Shown here: positions 17,458 through 27,355 of the stretch, piece after piece
Layout: the number at the start of each line of letters is the position of its first letter
How positions within the stretch are numbered: position 1 is the stretch's first letter
Origin: Buchananella hordeovulneris
GTDB lineage: Bacteria; Actinomycetota; Actinomycetes; Actinomycetales; Actinomycetaceae
NCBI RefSeq assembly: GCF_001907235.1
Contig: NZ_MQVS01000005.1
Coordinates: forward strand, 122,222-186,221
Direction: 5' to 3'
DNA: 64,000 nt
Translations under genes and position numbers: made by a program
Notes under the pieces: model-generated
The model's input: the letters and a program-made list of their open reading frames with translations, nothing else
What the model was told of the DNA's origin: nothing
The model's database searches: none

Positions 17458-18087
17458 TTAGTCGGCGGCGTACTGGGCGTGGACGGTGACGGTGAGCCGC
17501 AGGTCATCGGGCAGCACGGGCGCGGAGTCTGCTGATTTGCGGCTGTGCAGCGACGCCGCGAGGGGGCCGGAGGCGCGGTGCACGGGCAGACTGTCCCAGT
17601 TGTCGGACAGGTGCGTGCAGTCCGTCAGCTCCGCCCCGGCCGCGCGCGCCAGCACGGCGGCCCGGCGGCGGGTCTTTTCCACTGCCTCGACCAGCAGCTC
17701 CTCCTCGACGGTCGCCTGGGTGGGCGGGCTGAGTTCCCACTCCACGGGCAGCAGCTCAACGTGTTCGTACTGGCCCCAGTGCTGGCAGAAGTCACCCAGG
17801 GCGGTCAGGTCCAGGAAGGTTAGGCGCGCCCGGGCGCTGGCGGCGCAGCGCAGAATGCCGCCGCGACGACCAGTGGTCCAGGAGTGCACCCGCACGGGGG
17901 ACAGGCTCCACTTGCTGACGGCGTGCGGCACTAGGTTCGGCACGGTATCGGCCAGTTCGACGCTGAGCGAGCGCACCGTTTCCATCACTGCCTGGCGGTC
18001 TGTGCCTTCGCAGGAAATGTCTAACTCCAGTGTCGCCCACTCGGGTTGCACCAGGCGCTCAGCTTGCGCCTCAACCTTGATCTCCAT
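17458..18087 (-). CDS. SIMPL-domain (DUF541) protein
   Basis: 209 aa. The N-terminus M-E-I-K-V-E-A-Q-A-E-R-L-V-Q-P-E-W-A-T-L followed by a D-R-Q-A-V helix matches the SIMPL/DUF541 opening, where an E-G-x-G-x-V strand leads into a helix. The middle holds a strand-rich segment and a long Glu/Arg-rich helix (about 125-160). No signal peptide is visible, although many family members are periplasmic. Function is not established for this branch. It is a single gene, convergent with rho and separated from it by the palindromic repeat. Confidence 0.6.
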   Translation of the reverse strand: MEIKVEAQAERLVQPEWATLELDISCEGTDRQAVMETVRSLSVELADTVPNLVPHAVSKWSLSPVRVHSWTTGRRGGILRCAASARARLTFLDLTALGDFCQHWGQYEHVELLPVEWELSPPTQATVEEELLVEAVEKTRRRAAVLARAAGAELTDCTHLSDNWDSLPVHRASGPLAASLHSRKSADSAPVLPDDLRLTVTVHAQYAAD

Positions 18088-18124
18088 GGGCGGGAGTATA
18101 GGCAGCCCGCCGGGTCAGCACGGC

Positions 18125-18154
18125 GCTGGGGGCCCGGCAGAGCGAGCCCCCAGC
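18125..18154 (-). terminator. Hairpin terminator after the zinc-free ribosomal operon
   Basis: GCTGGGGGC (18125-18133) and GCCCCCAGC (18146-18154) form a perfect 9-bp stem just past the rpmJ stop on the minus strand. Confidence 0.65.
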
Positions 18155-18162
18155 GGTTGCTG

Positions 18163-18285
18163 TCAGCCCTGGCGGGCCTTGAAACGCGGGTTTTGCTTGT
18201 TGATGACGTAGAGCTTGCCGCGGCGGCGCACGACCTTGGAGCCGGGCTGCTTGGCAAAGGAGCGGATGGAGGCGCGTACCTTCAC
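18163..18285 (-). CDS. rpmJ: Ribosomal protein L36, zinc-free type
   Basis: 40 aa, too short for most gene finders. Starts at a GTG overlapping the L31 stop (GTGA). The sequence opens K-V-R-A-S-I-R-S and ends N-P-R-F-K-A-R-Q-G, as in the alternative L36 proteins. It contains no cysteine, so it lacks the C-x-x-C ... C ... H zinc knuckle of standard L36. It is the last gene of the divergent operon behind the Zur-type palindrome and should replace zinc-binding L36 in the large subunit when zinc is limiting. Confidence 0.92.
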   Translation of the reverse strand: MKVRASIRSFAKQPGSKVVRRRGKLYVINKQNPRFKARQG

Positions 18286-18539
18286 TTGACCGCCTCCCGC
18301 TTGGCGTAGCGGGCCCGGAACTTCTCCACCCGCCCGGCGGTGTCGATCAGACGGGACTTACCCGTCCAAAACGGGTGCGAGGCCGCCGAGATATCAACGT
18401 CGATGACGGGGTAGGTCTGCCCATCCTCCCAGTCGATGGTGCGCGCCGAGGTGGCGGTTGATTGGGTGAGGAAGGCGAAGTTGGCGGACTTGTCGCGGAA
18501 GACGACGGGGTGGTAGTCGGGGTGAATGCCCGGTTTCAT
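18282..18539 (-). CDS. rpmE2: Ribosomal protein L31 type B, zinc-free
   Basis: 85 aa. M-K-P-G-I-H-P-D-Y starts the protein and S-H-P-F-W-T-G-K follows, both typical of L31. There are no cysteines, which marks the type B (YkgM-like) form. A zinc-binding L31 with four cysteines is encoded at 24486-24698, so the genome carries both versions. In other bacteria, type B replaces type A under zinc starvation and frees ribosomal zinc. It overlaps rpmJ by 4 nt. Confidence 0.95.
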   Translation of the reverse strand: MKPGIHPDYHPVVFRDKSANFAFLTQSTATSARTIDWEDGQTYPVIDVDISAASHPFWTGKSRLIDTAGRVEKFRARYAKREAVK

Positions 18540-18573
18540 ATGGAACTCCTTCTCTAGGGATGGGGCAGGTGGG

Positions 18574-18879
18574 CTACCAGGACGACTTCTTCACGCCGGG
18601 TAGCTCGCCGCGCAGTGCCATCTGCCGGAACTGCACCCGCGACAGGCCGAACTTGCGCAGATAACCGCGGGGGCGGCCGTCGCTGGCACCGCGGCCCCGC
18701 AGGCGGGTGGGGGAGGCGTCGCGCGGCAGGGCGTGCAGGGCAGCCATGGCCGCGTCGCGTTCGGTGGCGCTCAGGTGCGGATTGGTGGCGGCGGCCTTGT
18801 AGGCGCGGCGCCGCTCGGCGTATTTGCGCACCACGGCCTCGCGCTGCTGGTTACGGGCGATCTTCGACTTCTTGGCCAT
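18574..18879 (-). CDS. rpsN: Ribosomal protein S14, zinc-free long form
   Basis: 101 aa, the long S14 type without the zinc-binding cysteines found in the 61-aa form. It has K-K-S-K-I-A-R-N at the start, a C-terminal [11 protein letters not shown] and the end K-K-S-S-W. The ATG overlaps the rpmG stop (ATGA), so translation is coupled. S14 sits in the head of the small subunit. Its presence in this operon fits the usual Zur-controlled set. Confidence 0.94.
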   Translation of the reverse strand: MAKKSKIARNQQREAVVRKYAERRRAYKAAATNPHLSATERDAAMAALHALPRDASPTRLRGRGASDGRPRGYLRKFGLSRVQFRQMALRGELPGVKKSSW

Positions 18880-19049
18880 CAGCGGGTCTCCACGAATTCG
18901 ACGTGGCGGCGCACGATTGGGTCGTACTTGCGGATGCGCATGCGGTCCGGGGTGTTGCGCCGGTTCTTGGTAGTGATGTACCGGTAGCCGGTTCCCGCAG
19001 AGGACTGCAGGGTGATCTTGGGGCGGATGTCGGTGCCTTTTTTCGCCAT
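18879..19049 (-). CDS. rpmG: Ribosomal protein L33, zinc-free type
   Basis: 56 aa. It opens [10 protein letters not shown] and contains [15 protein letters not shown], the L33 signature. No cysteines are present, so this is the C-minus form. It starts one base inside the rpmB stop and overlaps rpsN by 3-4 nt. A zinc-binding paralogue is probably encoded elsewhere. Confidence 0.93.
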   Translation of the reverse strand: MAKKGTDIRPKITLQSSAGTGYRYITTKNRRNTPDRMRIRKYDPIVRRHVEFVETR

Positions 19050-19285
19050 TAGAACTTCTCTCCTCGTCGCTGCATGTCCGCTACTACCGCCTCAATGCCG
19101 CGCTTGTCGATGGTCTTGATGCCGCGCGGGCTCAGGCGCAGCTTGATGGTGCGCCCCAGGGAGGGGACGTAGTAGCGCTTGGTCTGCACGTTGATGTCGA
19201 AGCGCCGGGTGGTGCGGCGGTGCGAGTGCGATACCCGCTTACCGAACGCTGGGCGTGCGCCCGTGACCTGGCAGTAGTTGCTCAT
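19049..19285 (-). CDS. rpmB: Ribosomal protein L28, zinc-free type
   Basis: 78 aa, first gene of the operon. [11 protein letters not shown] and [10 protein letters not shown] are L28 signatures. Only one cysteine remains, so no zinc knuckle. The start is about 55 bp from the Zur-type palindrome that separates it from the divergent COG0523 gene. Order rpmB-rpmG-rpsN-rpmE2-rpmJ is the known pattern of zinc-responsive ribosomal operons in actinobacteria. Confidence 0.94.
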   Translation of the reverse strand: MSNYCQVTGARPAFGKRVSHSHRRTTRRFDINVQTKRYYVPSLGRTIKLRLSPRGIKTIDKRGIEAVVADMQRRGEKF

Positions 19286-19340
19286 GTGATTGGTCCTAGT
19301 CGTTGGTGGGGGAGGCGGTTGCCACCCCCGCTGTTATAGT

Positions 19341-19353
19341 AATGATAATCATT
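19341..19353. promoter_or_regulatory. Zur-type operator between divergent genes
   Basis: AATGATAATCATT is a perfect 6-1-6 palindrome with the A/T-rich NATGATNATCATN character of Fur-family zinc-repressor sites. It lies between rpmB (minus) and the COG0523 gene (plus), both typical Zur targets. One Zur dimer pair could repress both promoters. Binding is inferred. Confidence 0.8.
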
Positions 19354-19381
19354 CTCATGCAAGTTGGCTTGAAGGAACCCC

Positions 19382-20425
19382 GTGCTGCTCGCCACCCTTT
19401 CCGCCGTCGCACCGCTGGTGCGCGACCTGACCGCCCTCACCGCCGCCTGGCACACCCCAGTTTTGGTCTGCGACCTCGACGCAGCGGGACTCACCCTGCG
19501 TCTGAACGACGCAGCGGGGGAACAATGGCAACAACGCGTGGAGCTCGAACATTCCTGTATCACGTGCTCCCTGCGGGAGGGCATAGTCCCGACCCTGGCC
19601 GACCTAGTCGCCCGCGGCACCGACACACTGCTGCTAGCCCTGCCGTGCGGCGTCGAGCCCCTCTATGTCCTGCCGCAACTGGCCGAACTGTGTGAGGCGG
19701 GCGAGCTGGAGGGAATTGAGCTGACCGCGCACCTGCACGCCGTGCACCTGGACACCCTGGCCGCCGACCTCTTCACCCACATCCCGCTCCACACCGCCGA
19801 CGCTGCCCTCTTCCCGGAGGACGAACGCTGCACCGGCGAGGTGCACATGGTCAGCCTCGGCTACGCCGACCTCATCGTGGCCGTCGGCCACGACCCGCTC
19901 GGTGCCGAGGCTCTGGAACACCTGCGGCCCCACGACACGCTGCTCCTGCCCGACCCGGACAACCTCGCCCCCGAACTGCTCTTCGGTTCCCGCCACGATG
20001 TCGAACGCGCCCTGGCGCGCGTCCACCCGGCCTCCACCGCCGCCTGGGGTGGCCCCACCGAGCACGGCGTGTGGACCCTCGACCTGCACTCCGCCCGCCC
20101 CTTCCACCCCACCCGCTTTGGGCAGCTGGCCGCCGAGCTGGCGGGCACCGGCACGTGCGCCCGCGGCTGCTTTTGGCTGCCTTCGCGCCCGCGCACCCTG
20201 TGTACCTGGGAGGTAAACGGGGGAACGGCGAGCGTGGGCACCGCCGGACAGTGGGATGGCACCCCCCAATGTCACCTGATCGTCACCGGCATCGGCGGGC
20301 AGGAACAAAAAGAGCGGATCGTGGCCGCCTTCGCCGAGATCCTGCTCAACGAGGAGGAAATGGCCGACGCCCTGGCCTGGGTGGGCGCCGACGACGGGCT
20401 AGCTGACTGGTTCGCCGATTCTTAG
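19382..20425 (+). CDS. COG0523 (CobW-like) protein without a Walker A loop
   Basis: 347 aa from GTG, with GAAGGA upstream. L-E-H-S-C-I-T-C-S-L-R-E-G near residue 57 corresponds to the conserved C-x-C-C/C-x-x-C metal-binding segment of COG0523 metallochaperones. A C-terminal CobW_C-like domain follows (around 225-320, with C-x-W-E). The expected G-x-x-G-x-G-K-T loop is absent; the N-terminus reads L-L-A-T-L-S-A-V-A-P-L. The protein therefore belongs to an actinobacterial branch that may not hydrolyse GTP. Position behind a Zur-type site links it to zinc scarcity. It is not truncated, as its start has a good ribosome-binding site. Confidence 0.75.
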   Translation: MLLATLSAVAPLVRDLTALTAAWHTPVLVCDLDAAGLTLRLNDAAGEQWQQRVELEHSCITCSLREGIVPTLADLVARGTDTLLLALPCGVEPLYVLPQLAELCEAGELEGIELTAHLHAVHLDTLAADLFTHIPLHTADAALFPEDERCTGEVHMVSLGYADLIVAVGHDPLGAEALEHLRPHDTLLLPDPDNLAPELLFGSRHDVERALARVHPASTAAWGGPTEHGVWTLDLHSARPFHPTRFGQLAAELAGTGTCARGCFWLPSRPRTLCTWEVNGGTASVGTAGQWDGTPQCHLIVTGIGGQEQKERIVAAFAEILLNEEEMADALAWVGADDGLADWFADS

Positions 20426-20605
20426 CCAGCCGCCTGGCAGCGTGGGCGACGCGCTGGCGGGCGATGATAACAAACAGTGCACTGCCCAACTGGTCGTTCC
20501 GCGGTTGGGTGAAGCGGGGCGTAGGGTAGGACAAACACGCTTTTCTCGACCGCCGGGAGGCCCAGGCGAGCGCGCGGTCACGAGCCAGGTGAAGGAGTTG
20601 TTGCG

Positions 20606-22206
20606 ATGTCTGGTCCATTCCCTCTGCCTCCACCCGCCGACGGTGACCGTTCCCAGCCCGCCAGGCCTGCTGGCGCCGGAGCCTGGCCCGCACATGGCAG
20701 GGGCGATGCCCAGACAGGCGTGCCCAACTCGGGGTCGCACCCCGCGCTGCCCTCTACCGCCGTTCCCGGCTATCCCGCGGGGGCCCCGACGGGCTCCCTG
20801 CCGCCGGGGGTCGGCCCGCTCTCCCCGCCCCCCAGTGGCAACAGGGTGGGAGCTTGGGTCGCCGCCGGGGTGGTGGCGCTACTACTAGTGGTGGGCGGGG
20901 TGGCTGCCGCCGTCAAGCTATCAGGCAAGGGCCAACCCGCTCCCGCCGCGTCGTCCGCGGTGGAGACCAGCTCCTCCCCGACCGCTAGCGCTCAACCTTC
21001 CCCCTTCGTGTCGTTGCCGCCCGCGGCCCCCGCCGGTGGCTGGGCCAATGGGGCGCGCGAGGCCTGGCGGCTCAACTGGGGTAAGGGAGGCAAAGTAGCC
21101 GCATTTTGGCGCGGAAATGCCTTGGTGGTCTTGAAATTCGATACTGCAGAGTACCGGTATGCCGTCTACGACTATTCCGCGGAGACCGCCAATCTGCGAT
21201 TTGACGGGAAATGGCACGGCAGTAGCGGTGAGATCTCCGACCGCTTTCAAAGCGCGGCGTGGGTAGGGTCGAAGTTAGTGGTGCCCGACCCACGCGAGAA
21301 GCGGCCTTTCGTCATCAATGTGGAGACCGGGGAAGCGGTCGAGGCACCCTGGGGGCCCGACTACGCCATTCATAGCGTCTCTGACGACTCGCTCGTGGTC
21401 ACGTGCCGCCGAATTGCGGACACCGACTGCCGGGTCTGGGACGAGAACCTGCAGGAAAAGGCCCATCTGGATGTCGGTGTGCCGTTGTACTACTTCGGAG
21501 ACATTAAGGTCGACGGCACCACCTACCTGGCCTTCAAGGAACGCGATACCGCCCGCGTGACGATCCTGGACGCCACCAGCGGACGGGTAACCCGCAGCAC
21601 GGCTATCCCCGAAAACCCCAGCACCAACGCCTTCGTCAGTCCGCTGGCGGACGGCTGGCTCTACGAGGGATATGTGCAGGAGGGGGACAAGGCGGTTACG
21701 AAGATCATGGGCTACCTCACCCCGGGCGGCGTCTGGTGGGAACAGTCGAAGTTCAGCACCGAGGACATCAATAACCGCTACCCGGCCACCGGGGTGGCGT
21801 TGCGGCAGATGACCAAGCGCGACTTCGAGGCCTGGTTGGGGGGTGAAAACAACGCCCTGGTGGTGAAGTTTCTCGACGATGCTTGCACGAAGATTGAGAT
21901 CGGCCCCTACCAAGTCACGTTGCCAGACACGGGCAATAGCATCAAGGACCAGGATAAATGCATTTTTTCCTACCGCGGATGGCTCAACATCGAGGAGCAC
22001 GTGGTGGAGCTGCACGCGGCGGTGCCCAAAGATAAAGAGCATTACCAAAGCGAGAAGTACGTGCACGGCCACATCGACCTAAAGTCGGGCAAGTATCACG
22101 AGATCCCGGGGGCCCACGACGCCTACCAGCAGCCGCAGCGCACGCGCCAAAACGTCGTCTTCCTCGTGGAGGAAGACGGCGAAGTGGTGGCCTACGTGCC
22201 GCGCGG

Positions 22207-22210
<4 letters not shown>
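20606..22210 (+). CDS. Membrane-anchored extracellular protein, unknown function
   Basis: 534 aa, with GAAGGAG 8 nt before the ATG. The cytoplasmic N-terminus (about 1-75) is Pro/Gly-rich, one transmembrane helix (about 82-102) follows, then a Ser/Ala/Pro linker. A 380-residue outer domain is rich in short beta repeats (for example V-W-D-E-N-L-Q, T-I-L-D-A-T-S-G-R-V-T), suggesting a beta-propeller. It has two close cysteine pairs. It overlaps ald tail to tail by 4 nt. I do not recognise the family. The layout resembles surface proteins of actinobacteria that lack catalytic motifs. Confidence 0.6.
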
Positions 22211-23313
<1,103 letters not shown>

Positions 23314-23431
23314 TACTGTTCCTTCCCGCTCTGCTTGCCCGCGCGATGGGGCGTAGGCTGTGTTCTCCACGCTACCGCGCCGGACTGCCCCTGTTGGCCG
23401 GTAGGCGACACAACCAAGAAGAAGAAACCTG

Positions 23432-24343
23432 ATGTCTGCGCGTGAGTTGACTGCTCTGGGCACCGCGAGCCTCGTGCCCACCAAAACCCGAAACCACAAC
23501 GGCTACTTCCTGCGGTGGGGGGCCAGCGGCCTGCTTTTCGATCCGGGGGAGGGAACGCAACGGCAGCTGACGCAGGCGGGTATCAGCGTGCGCGCCATTG
23601 ACGTCATCTGCCTGACCCACCTGCACGGGGACCACTGCCTCGGCCTGCCCGGGGTGCTGCAGCGCCTTTCGCTGGATCAGGTGCCGCACGAAGTGACCAT
23701 TTGCTATCCCGCGCAGGGCCAGGAGTACGTGGACCACCTGCGGCACGCCAGCAGCTACTACAACCAGGCCCGGCTGCGGTTCCTCCCGGTGCCGGGCAGC
23801 GAGGCGCCGCGCGAAATCTTGCGCACCGCCGACTTTGTCCTGTCGACCGCCAGCCTTGACCACCGGGTGCCCACCATCGGCTATCGCGTGGCCGATCTGC
23901 CCGGCCGCCGCCTGGACCAGGCCGAACTGGAGCGGCGGGGGCTGGCCGGGCCGCAGGTCGGGCAGTTGGTGCGCGACGGGCAGCTCACCGTCGCCGGACT
24001 CACCCATCGGTTGGCCGACGTCTCCGTTCCGCGGCGGGCGACAACGTTCGCTTTCGTCATGGACACCCGGCCCTGCGCGGCGGCCGCTGCCCTAGCGGCT
24101 GACGCCGACCTGCTGGTGATGGAGGCGACCTACACGCGGGAGTGCGCGCACCTAGCCGCTGAACACGCCCACTCCACGGCCGCCCAGGCCGCCGAGGTCG
24201 CGGTCAGTGCCGGGGCGCGACGCCTGGCCCTCACCCACTTCTCGGCCCGCTACCCGGACACCACGGGGCACGTGGCGGAGGCCAGCGCGCTGCACGGCGA
24301 TGTGGTGGCGCTGGCGGACCTTGCGCGGGTGCCCGTGCGGTGA
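23432..24343 (+). CDS. rnz: Ribonuclease Z
   Basis: 303 aa metallo-beta-lactamase-fold nuclease that trims tRNA 3' ends. The zinc motif is L-T-H-L-H-G-D-H (about 60-67), preceded by L-L-F-D-P-G-E-G-T-Q-R, a tRNase Z hallmark. L-D-H-R-V-P-T-I-G-Y and T-H-F-S-A-R-Y supply further ligands, and M-E-A-T-Y lies between them. This matters here because the tRNA-Arg in the window has no encoded CCA and needs this processing. The ribosome-binding site is weak. Confidence 0.93.
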   Translation: MSARELTALGTASLVPTKTRNHNGYFLRWGASGLLFDPGEGTQRQLTQAGISVRAIDVICLTHLHGDHCLGLPGVLQRLSLDQVPHEVTICYPAQGQEYVDHLRHASSYYNQARLRFLPVPGSEAPREILRTADFVLSTASLDHRVPTIGYRVADLPGRRLDQAELERRGLAGPQVGQLVRDGQLTVAGLTHRLADVSVPRRATTFAFVMDTRPCAAAAALAADADLLVMEATYTRECAHLAAEHAHSTAAQAAEVAVSAGARRLALTHFSARYPDTTGHVAEASALHGDVVALADLARVPVR

Positions 24344-24485
24344 TGCGCCGGAAACCTGGGCGTGGGCGGGCTCACCGAAAGGCTACTGGCCTGCCGACCT
24401 CAAACCTGGAATACTGTCCCCTCGGCTCCGGTTCACCTGAGTAGTCCAGCTTAAGGACCCGGACCATCCGACCCAAGGAGACTCC

Positions 24486-24698
24486 ATGAAGCAGGGAATT
24501 CACCCCGAGTACGTCACCACCACGGTGACCTGCACGTGCGGTAACACGTTCGAGACGCGCTCGACCTCGACCTCGGGCCAGATCCGCGCAGACGTGTGCT
24601 CGGCGTGCCACCCGTTCTACACCGGCAAGCAGAAGATTCTCGACACCGGTGGTCGCGTGGCTCGCTTCGAAGCTCGCTACGGCAAGCGCGGCAAGTAG
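24486..24698 (+). CDS. rpmE: Ribosomal protein L31, zinc-binding type A
   Basis: 70 aa. M-K-Q-G-I-H-P-E-Y starts the protein. T-C-T-C-G-N and [12 protein letters not shown] provide the four cysteines of the zinc site. This is the zinc-rich counterpart of the type B gene at 18282-18539. A strong ribosome-binding site (AAGGAG) precedes it. It keeps the ancestral place between rho and prfA. Confidence 0.96.
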   Translation: MKQGIHPEYVTTTVTCTCGNTFETRSTSTSGQIRADVCSACHPFYTGKQKILDTGGRVARFEARYGKRGK

Positions 24699-24707
24699 CA
24701 CCGTCAA

Positions 24708-24741
24708 GGCGCCGGAGTTTGGTTATACCAACTCCGGCGCC
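24708..24741 (+). terminator. Hairpin terminator after rpmE
   Basis: GGCGCCGGAGTT (24708-24719) and AACTCCGGCGCC (24730-24741) form a perfect 12-bp stem with a 10-nt loop. No long T run follows. It may be Rho-independent but weak, or a processing site. Confidence 0.7.
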
Positions 24742-24775
24742 TGACTGTATTGACGGCACCAGGACAGGGGGAGTA

Positions 24776-25867
24776 ATGAGTGACGTGGCCAAGGCACAGC
24801 TAGCGGAGTACGCCGAGATCGAGGCGGCGCTAGCCGATCCGCGGGTCCACGAGGATCAGGCCCGGGCCCGGACGCTCGGTCGCCGCTACGCGGAGTTGGG
24901 GCGCGTGGTGGCGGCCCACCGTGCCTGGGTGGCGGCCACCGAGGAACTGACTGCTGCCCAGGAGCTGGCGACCGAGGACGCCGACTTTGCGGCCGAGGTG
25001 CCTGCGCTGGCCGAGGCGGCTGCCGCCGCACAGGCCCGCCTGCACGAGGTGCTGGCCCCGCGGGACCCCGACGACGCCCGCGATGTCATCCTGGAGGTCA
25101 AGGCCGGGGAGGGCGGGGCAGAGTCGGCGCTGTTTGCGGCTGACCTGACCCGCATGTACACCCGGTACGCCGAAACCAAGGGCTGGGTGGTCTCGGTGCT
25201 TGGGTCGACTGAATCGGACCTGGGGGGCTACAAGGACATCTCCCTGTCGATCCGGGCGCGCGGCAATGTCGCTCCCGAGGACGGGGTGTGGGCGCACCTG
25301 AAGTTCGAGGGCGGCGTGCACCGTGTTCAGCGGGTGCCGGTGACCGAGTCGCAGGGCCGCATCCACACGTCGGCGGCCGGGGTGGTGGTCATGCCCGAGG
25401 CGGAAGACACCGATGTCGAGGTGGAGATCGACGCCAACGACCTGCGTATCGACGTCTACCGCTCCTCCGGCCCCGGCGGCCAGTCCGTCAACACCACCGA
25501 CTCGGCGGTGCGGATCACCCACCTGCCCACCGGCATTGTTGTGTCCATGCAGAACGAGAAGAGCCAGCTGCAGAACAAAGAGGCCGCCATGCGGGTGCTC
25601 AAGGCGCGGCTGCGCGACGCCAAAAAGGCTGAGATGGAGGCCGAGGCATCGGCGGCCCGCCGGTCCCAAGTGCGAACCGTGGACCGCTCCGAGCGGATCC
25701 GCACCTACAACTTTCCCGAAAACCGCATCGCTGATCACCGCACCGGCTACAAGGCCTACAACCTGGACGCGGTACTCGGCGGCGAACTGGGCCCCGTGAT
25801 CGACTCGGCAATCGAGATGGAGAAGGCCGAGCGGTTGGCCGAGGCCTCCGGTACTGCCGAGGCATGA
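24776..25867 (+). CDS. prfA: Peptide chain release factor 1
   Basis: 363 aa from the ATG at 24776, which follows GGGGGAG. It recognises UAA and UAG. The tripeptide region reads V-P-V-T-E-S, the P-x-T form that marks RF1 rather than RF2. The catalytic G-P-G-G-Q-S-V-N follows near residue 235. Its ATGA overlap with prmC couples it to the enzyme that methylates the GGQ glutamine. Confidence 0.96.
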   Translation: MSDVAKAQLAEYAEIEAALADPRVHEDQARARTLGRRYAELGRVVAAHRAWVAATEELTAAQELATEDADFAAEVPALAEAAAAAQARLHEVLAPRDPDDARDVILEVKAGEGGAESALFAADLTRMYTRYAETKGWVVSVLGSTESDLGGYKDISLSIRARGNVAPEDGVWAHLKFEGGVHRVQRVPVTESQGRIHTSAAGVVVMPEAEDTDVEVEIDANDLRIDVYRSSGPGGQSVNTTDSAVRITHLPTGIVVSMQNEKSQLQNKEAAMRVLKARLRDAKKAEMEAEASAARRSQVRTVDRSERIRTYNFPENRIADHRTGYKAYNLDAVLGGELGPVIDSAIEMEKAERLAEASGTAEA

Positions 25868-26742
25868 GCGCCACCCGGGCGCTGCTGCAGCAAGCCACCG
25901 ACCGCCTCCGCGCGGCCGGGCTGGCGAGCCCGGCTGCTGATGCGCGCTGGCTGCTCACCCACGTCCTGCAGGTGGACAACCTGGTGTGGGCACCCGCGGC
26001 GCTCACCGCCGCCCAGGCGGGCCGCTACTGGGAGCTGGTAGAGCGCCGCGCCGCTCGCCAGCCCCTGCAACACCTAACCGGCGAGATGGCCTTCCGCCAC
26101 CTCGTACTGGCCAGCGCCCCGGGCGTCTTCATCGTGCGGCCGGAGACCGAGGCGGTGGCCGGGGCCGCGATCGCCGCCGCCCAGGCCGCCGGGCCGCAGC
26201 CACGCGTGGTCGACCTGTGCACCGGTTCCGGGGCCATCGCCTTGGCCCTGGCCACCGAGGTGCCCGGCGCGCAGGTGTGGGCCGTGGAATTGGGTGCCGA
26301 GCCGCTGCGGCTGGCTGCCGCCAACGCCGAGCGGGTAGGTGCCAGCATTCACCTAGTGCCCGGAGACATCCGGCGCCCCCTGCCCGCCCTGGCTGCGCTG
26401 GCGGGGCGTTGCGACGTCGTCGTCTCCAACCCGCCCTACATCCCGCCCACCGCGGTGCCCCGCGACCCGGAGGTGCGCGACCACGACCCCGCGTTGGCCC
26501 TGTACGGCGACGGACCTGACGGGCTCGGGCACGTAGGCGCCGTGTTGGCCCGGGCCGCCGAACTGCTGCGGCCCGGCGGCAGCGTGTTGATAGAGCACGC
26601 CGACTGCCAAGGGCTGGCCACTCGTACAATGGCCACACAGGCCGGTTTCCGCGCTGCCCGCACGGCGCGCGATGACACCGACCGCGACCGCTACCTAGTC
26701 GCCACCTGGCCAGGGGAGGAGCCCGGCGATGCCGCTGATTGA
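25864..26742 (+). CDS. prmC: Release factor glutamine methyltransferase
   Basis: 292 aa. This SAM-dependent enzyme methylates the Gln of the GGQ motif in RF1 and RF2. The N-terminal helical domain contains P-L-Q-H-L-T-G, the SAM site [12 protein letters not shown] lies near 118, and the catalytic N-P-P-Y lies near 190. It overlaps prfA by 4 nt and tsaC by 14 nt. Confidence 0.95.
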   Translation: MSATRALLQQATDRLRAAGLASPAADARWLLTHVLQVDNLVWAPAALTAAQAGRYWELVERRAARQPLQHLTGEMAFRHLVLASAPGVFIVRPETEAVAGAAIAAAQAAGPQPRVVDLCTGSGAIALALATEVPGAQVWAVELGAEPLRLAAANAERVGASIHLVPGDIRRPLPALAALAGRCDVVVSNPPYIPPTAVPRDPEVRDHDPALALYGDGPDGLGHVGAVLARAAELLRPGGSVLIEHADCQGLATRTMATQAGFRAARTARDDTDRDRYLVATWPGEEPGDAAD

Positions 26743-27355
26743 CGCCCACCACCCCACCGCCCTGCCCCGCGCAGCGCAGGCCGTGCGGGCCGGGCAGATA
26801 GTGGCTCTGCCGACCGACACCGTCTACGGCATCGGCGTGGACCCGGCCAACAGCGCCGCCATCGACCGGTTGCTCGCGGCCAAGGGCCGCGGCCGCAGCC
26901 TGCCGCCGCCGGTGTTGCTGGCCGATGCTGCGCTCCTACCTGAGCTCGCCAGCGCTCTGACCCCCGCAGCTCGCCGACTGGCGGCCGCCTACTGGCCCGG
27001 GGCATTGACGCTGGTCGTTACCGCTCACGCCCACCTCGGCTGGGACCTGGGGCAGACCGGGGGCACGGTGGCGCTGCGCGTGCCGGACGACGCTGTGGCG
27101 CGCGCCCTGCTGGCCCGGACCGGGCCGTTGGCGGTCACCTCCGCCAACCTGCACGGCCAACCCCCCGCGACGACCGCCGCCGAGGTAGTTGCCCAGCTCG
27201 GAGCGGCGCTGGCGGTGGTGTTGGACGACGGCCCCCGCGCCACCTCCGCCGCCTCCACCATCGTGGACGTCACCGGACCTGAGCCACGCATACTGCGCAG
27301 CGGTGCCGTGGCACCTGCAGCGCTGCTGGCCACCGGGCAGGAGGAAAGGCAGTGA
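26729..27355 (+). CDS. tsaC: Threonylcarbamoyl-AMP synthase (Sua5/YrdC/YwlC family)
   Basis: 208 aa, the YrdC domain alone without the extra Sua5 domain. It makes threonylcarbamoyl-AMP for t6A37 of tRNAs reading ANN codons. G-Q-I-V-A-L-P-T-D-T-V-Y-G-I-G near residue 25 is the family signature. Y-W-P-G-A-L-T-L-V and L-A-V-T-S-A-N-L-H-G-Q follow. K-G-R-G-R-S-L-P-P-P replaces the common K-x-R-P-x-x-x-P. It overlaps both neighbours. Confidence 0.93.
   Translation: MPLIDAHHPTALPRAAQAVRAGQIVALPTDTVYGIGVDPANSAAIDRLLAAKGRGRSLPPPVLLADAALLPELASALTPAARRLAAAYWPGALTLVVTAHAHLGWDLGQTGGTVALRVPDDAVARALLARTGPLAVTSANLHGQPPATTAAEVVAQLGAALAVVLDDGPRATSAASTIVDVTGPEPRILRSGAVAPAALLATGQEERQ

Noticed and set aside
23314..23499. 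Longer ald frame starting at 23499
   Set aside because: The GTG at 23313 has a good ribosome-binding site and gives the usual N-terminus; the extension is unrelated sequence.
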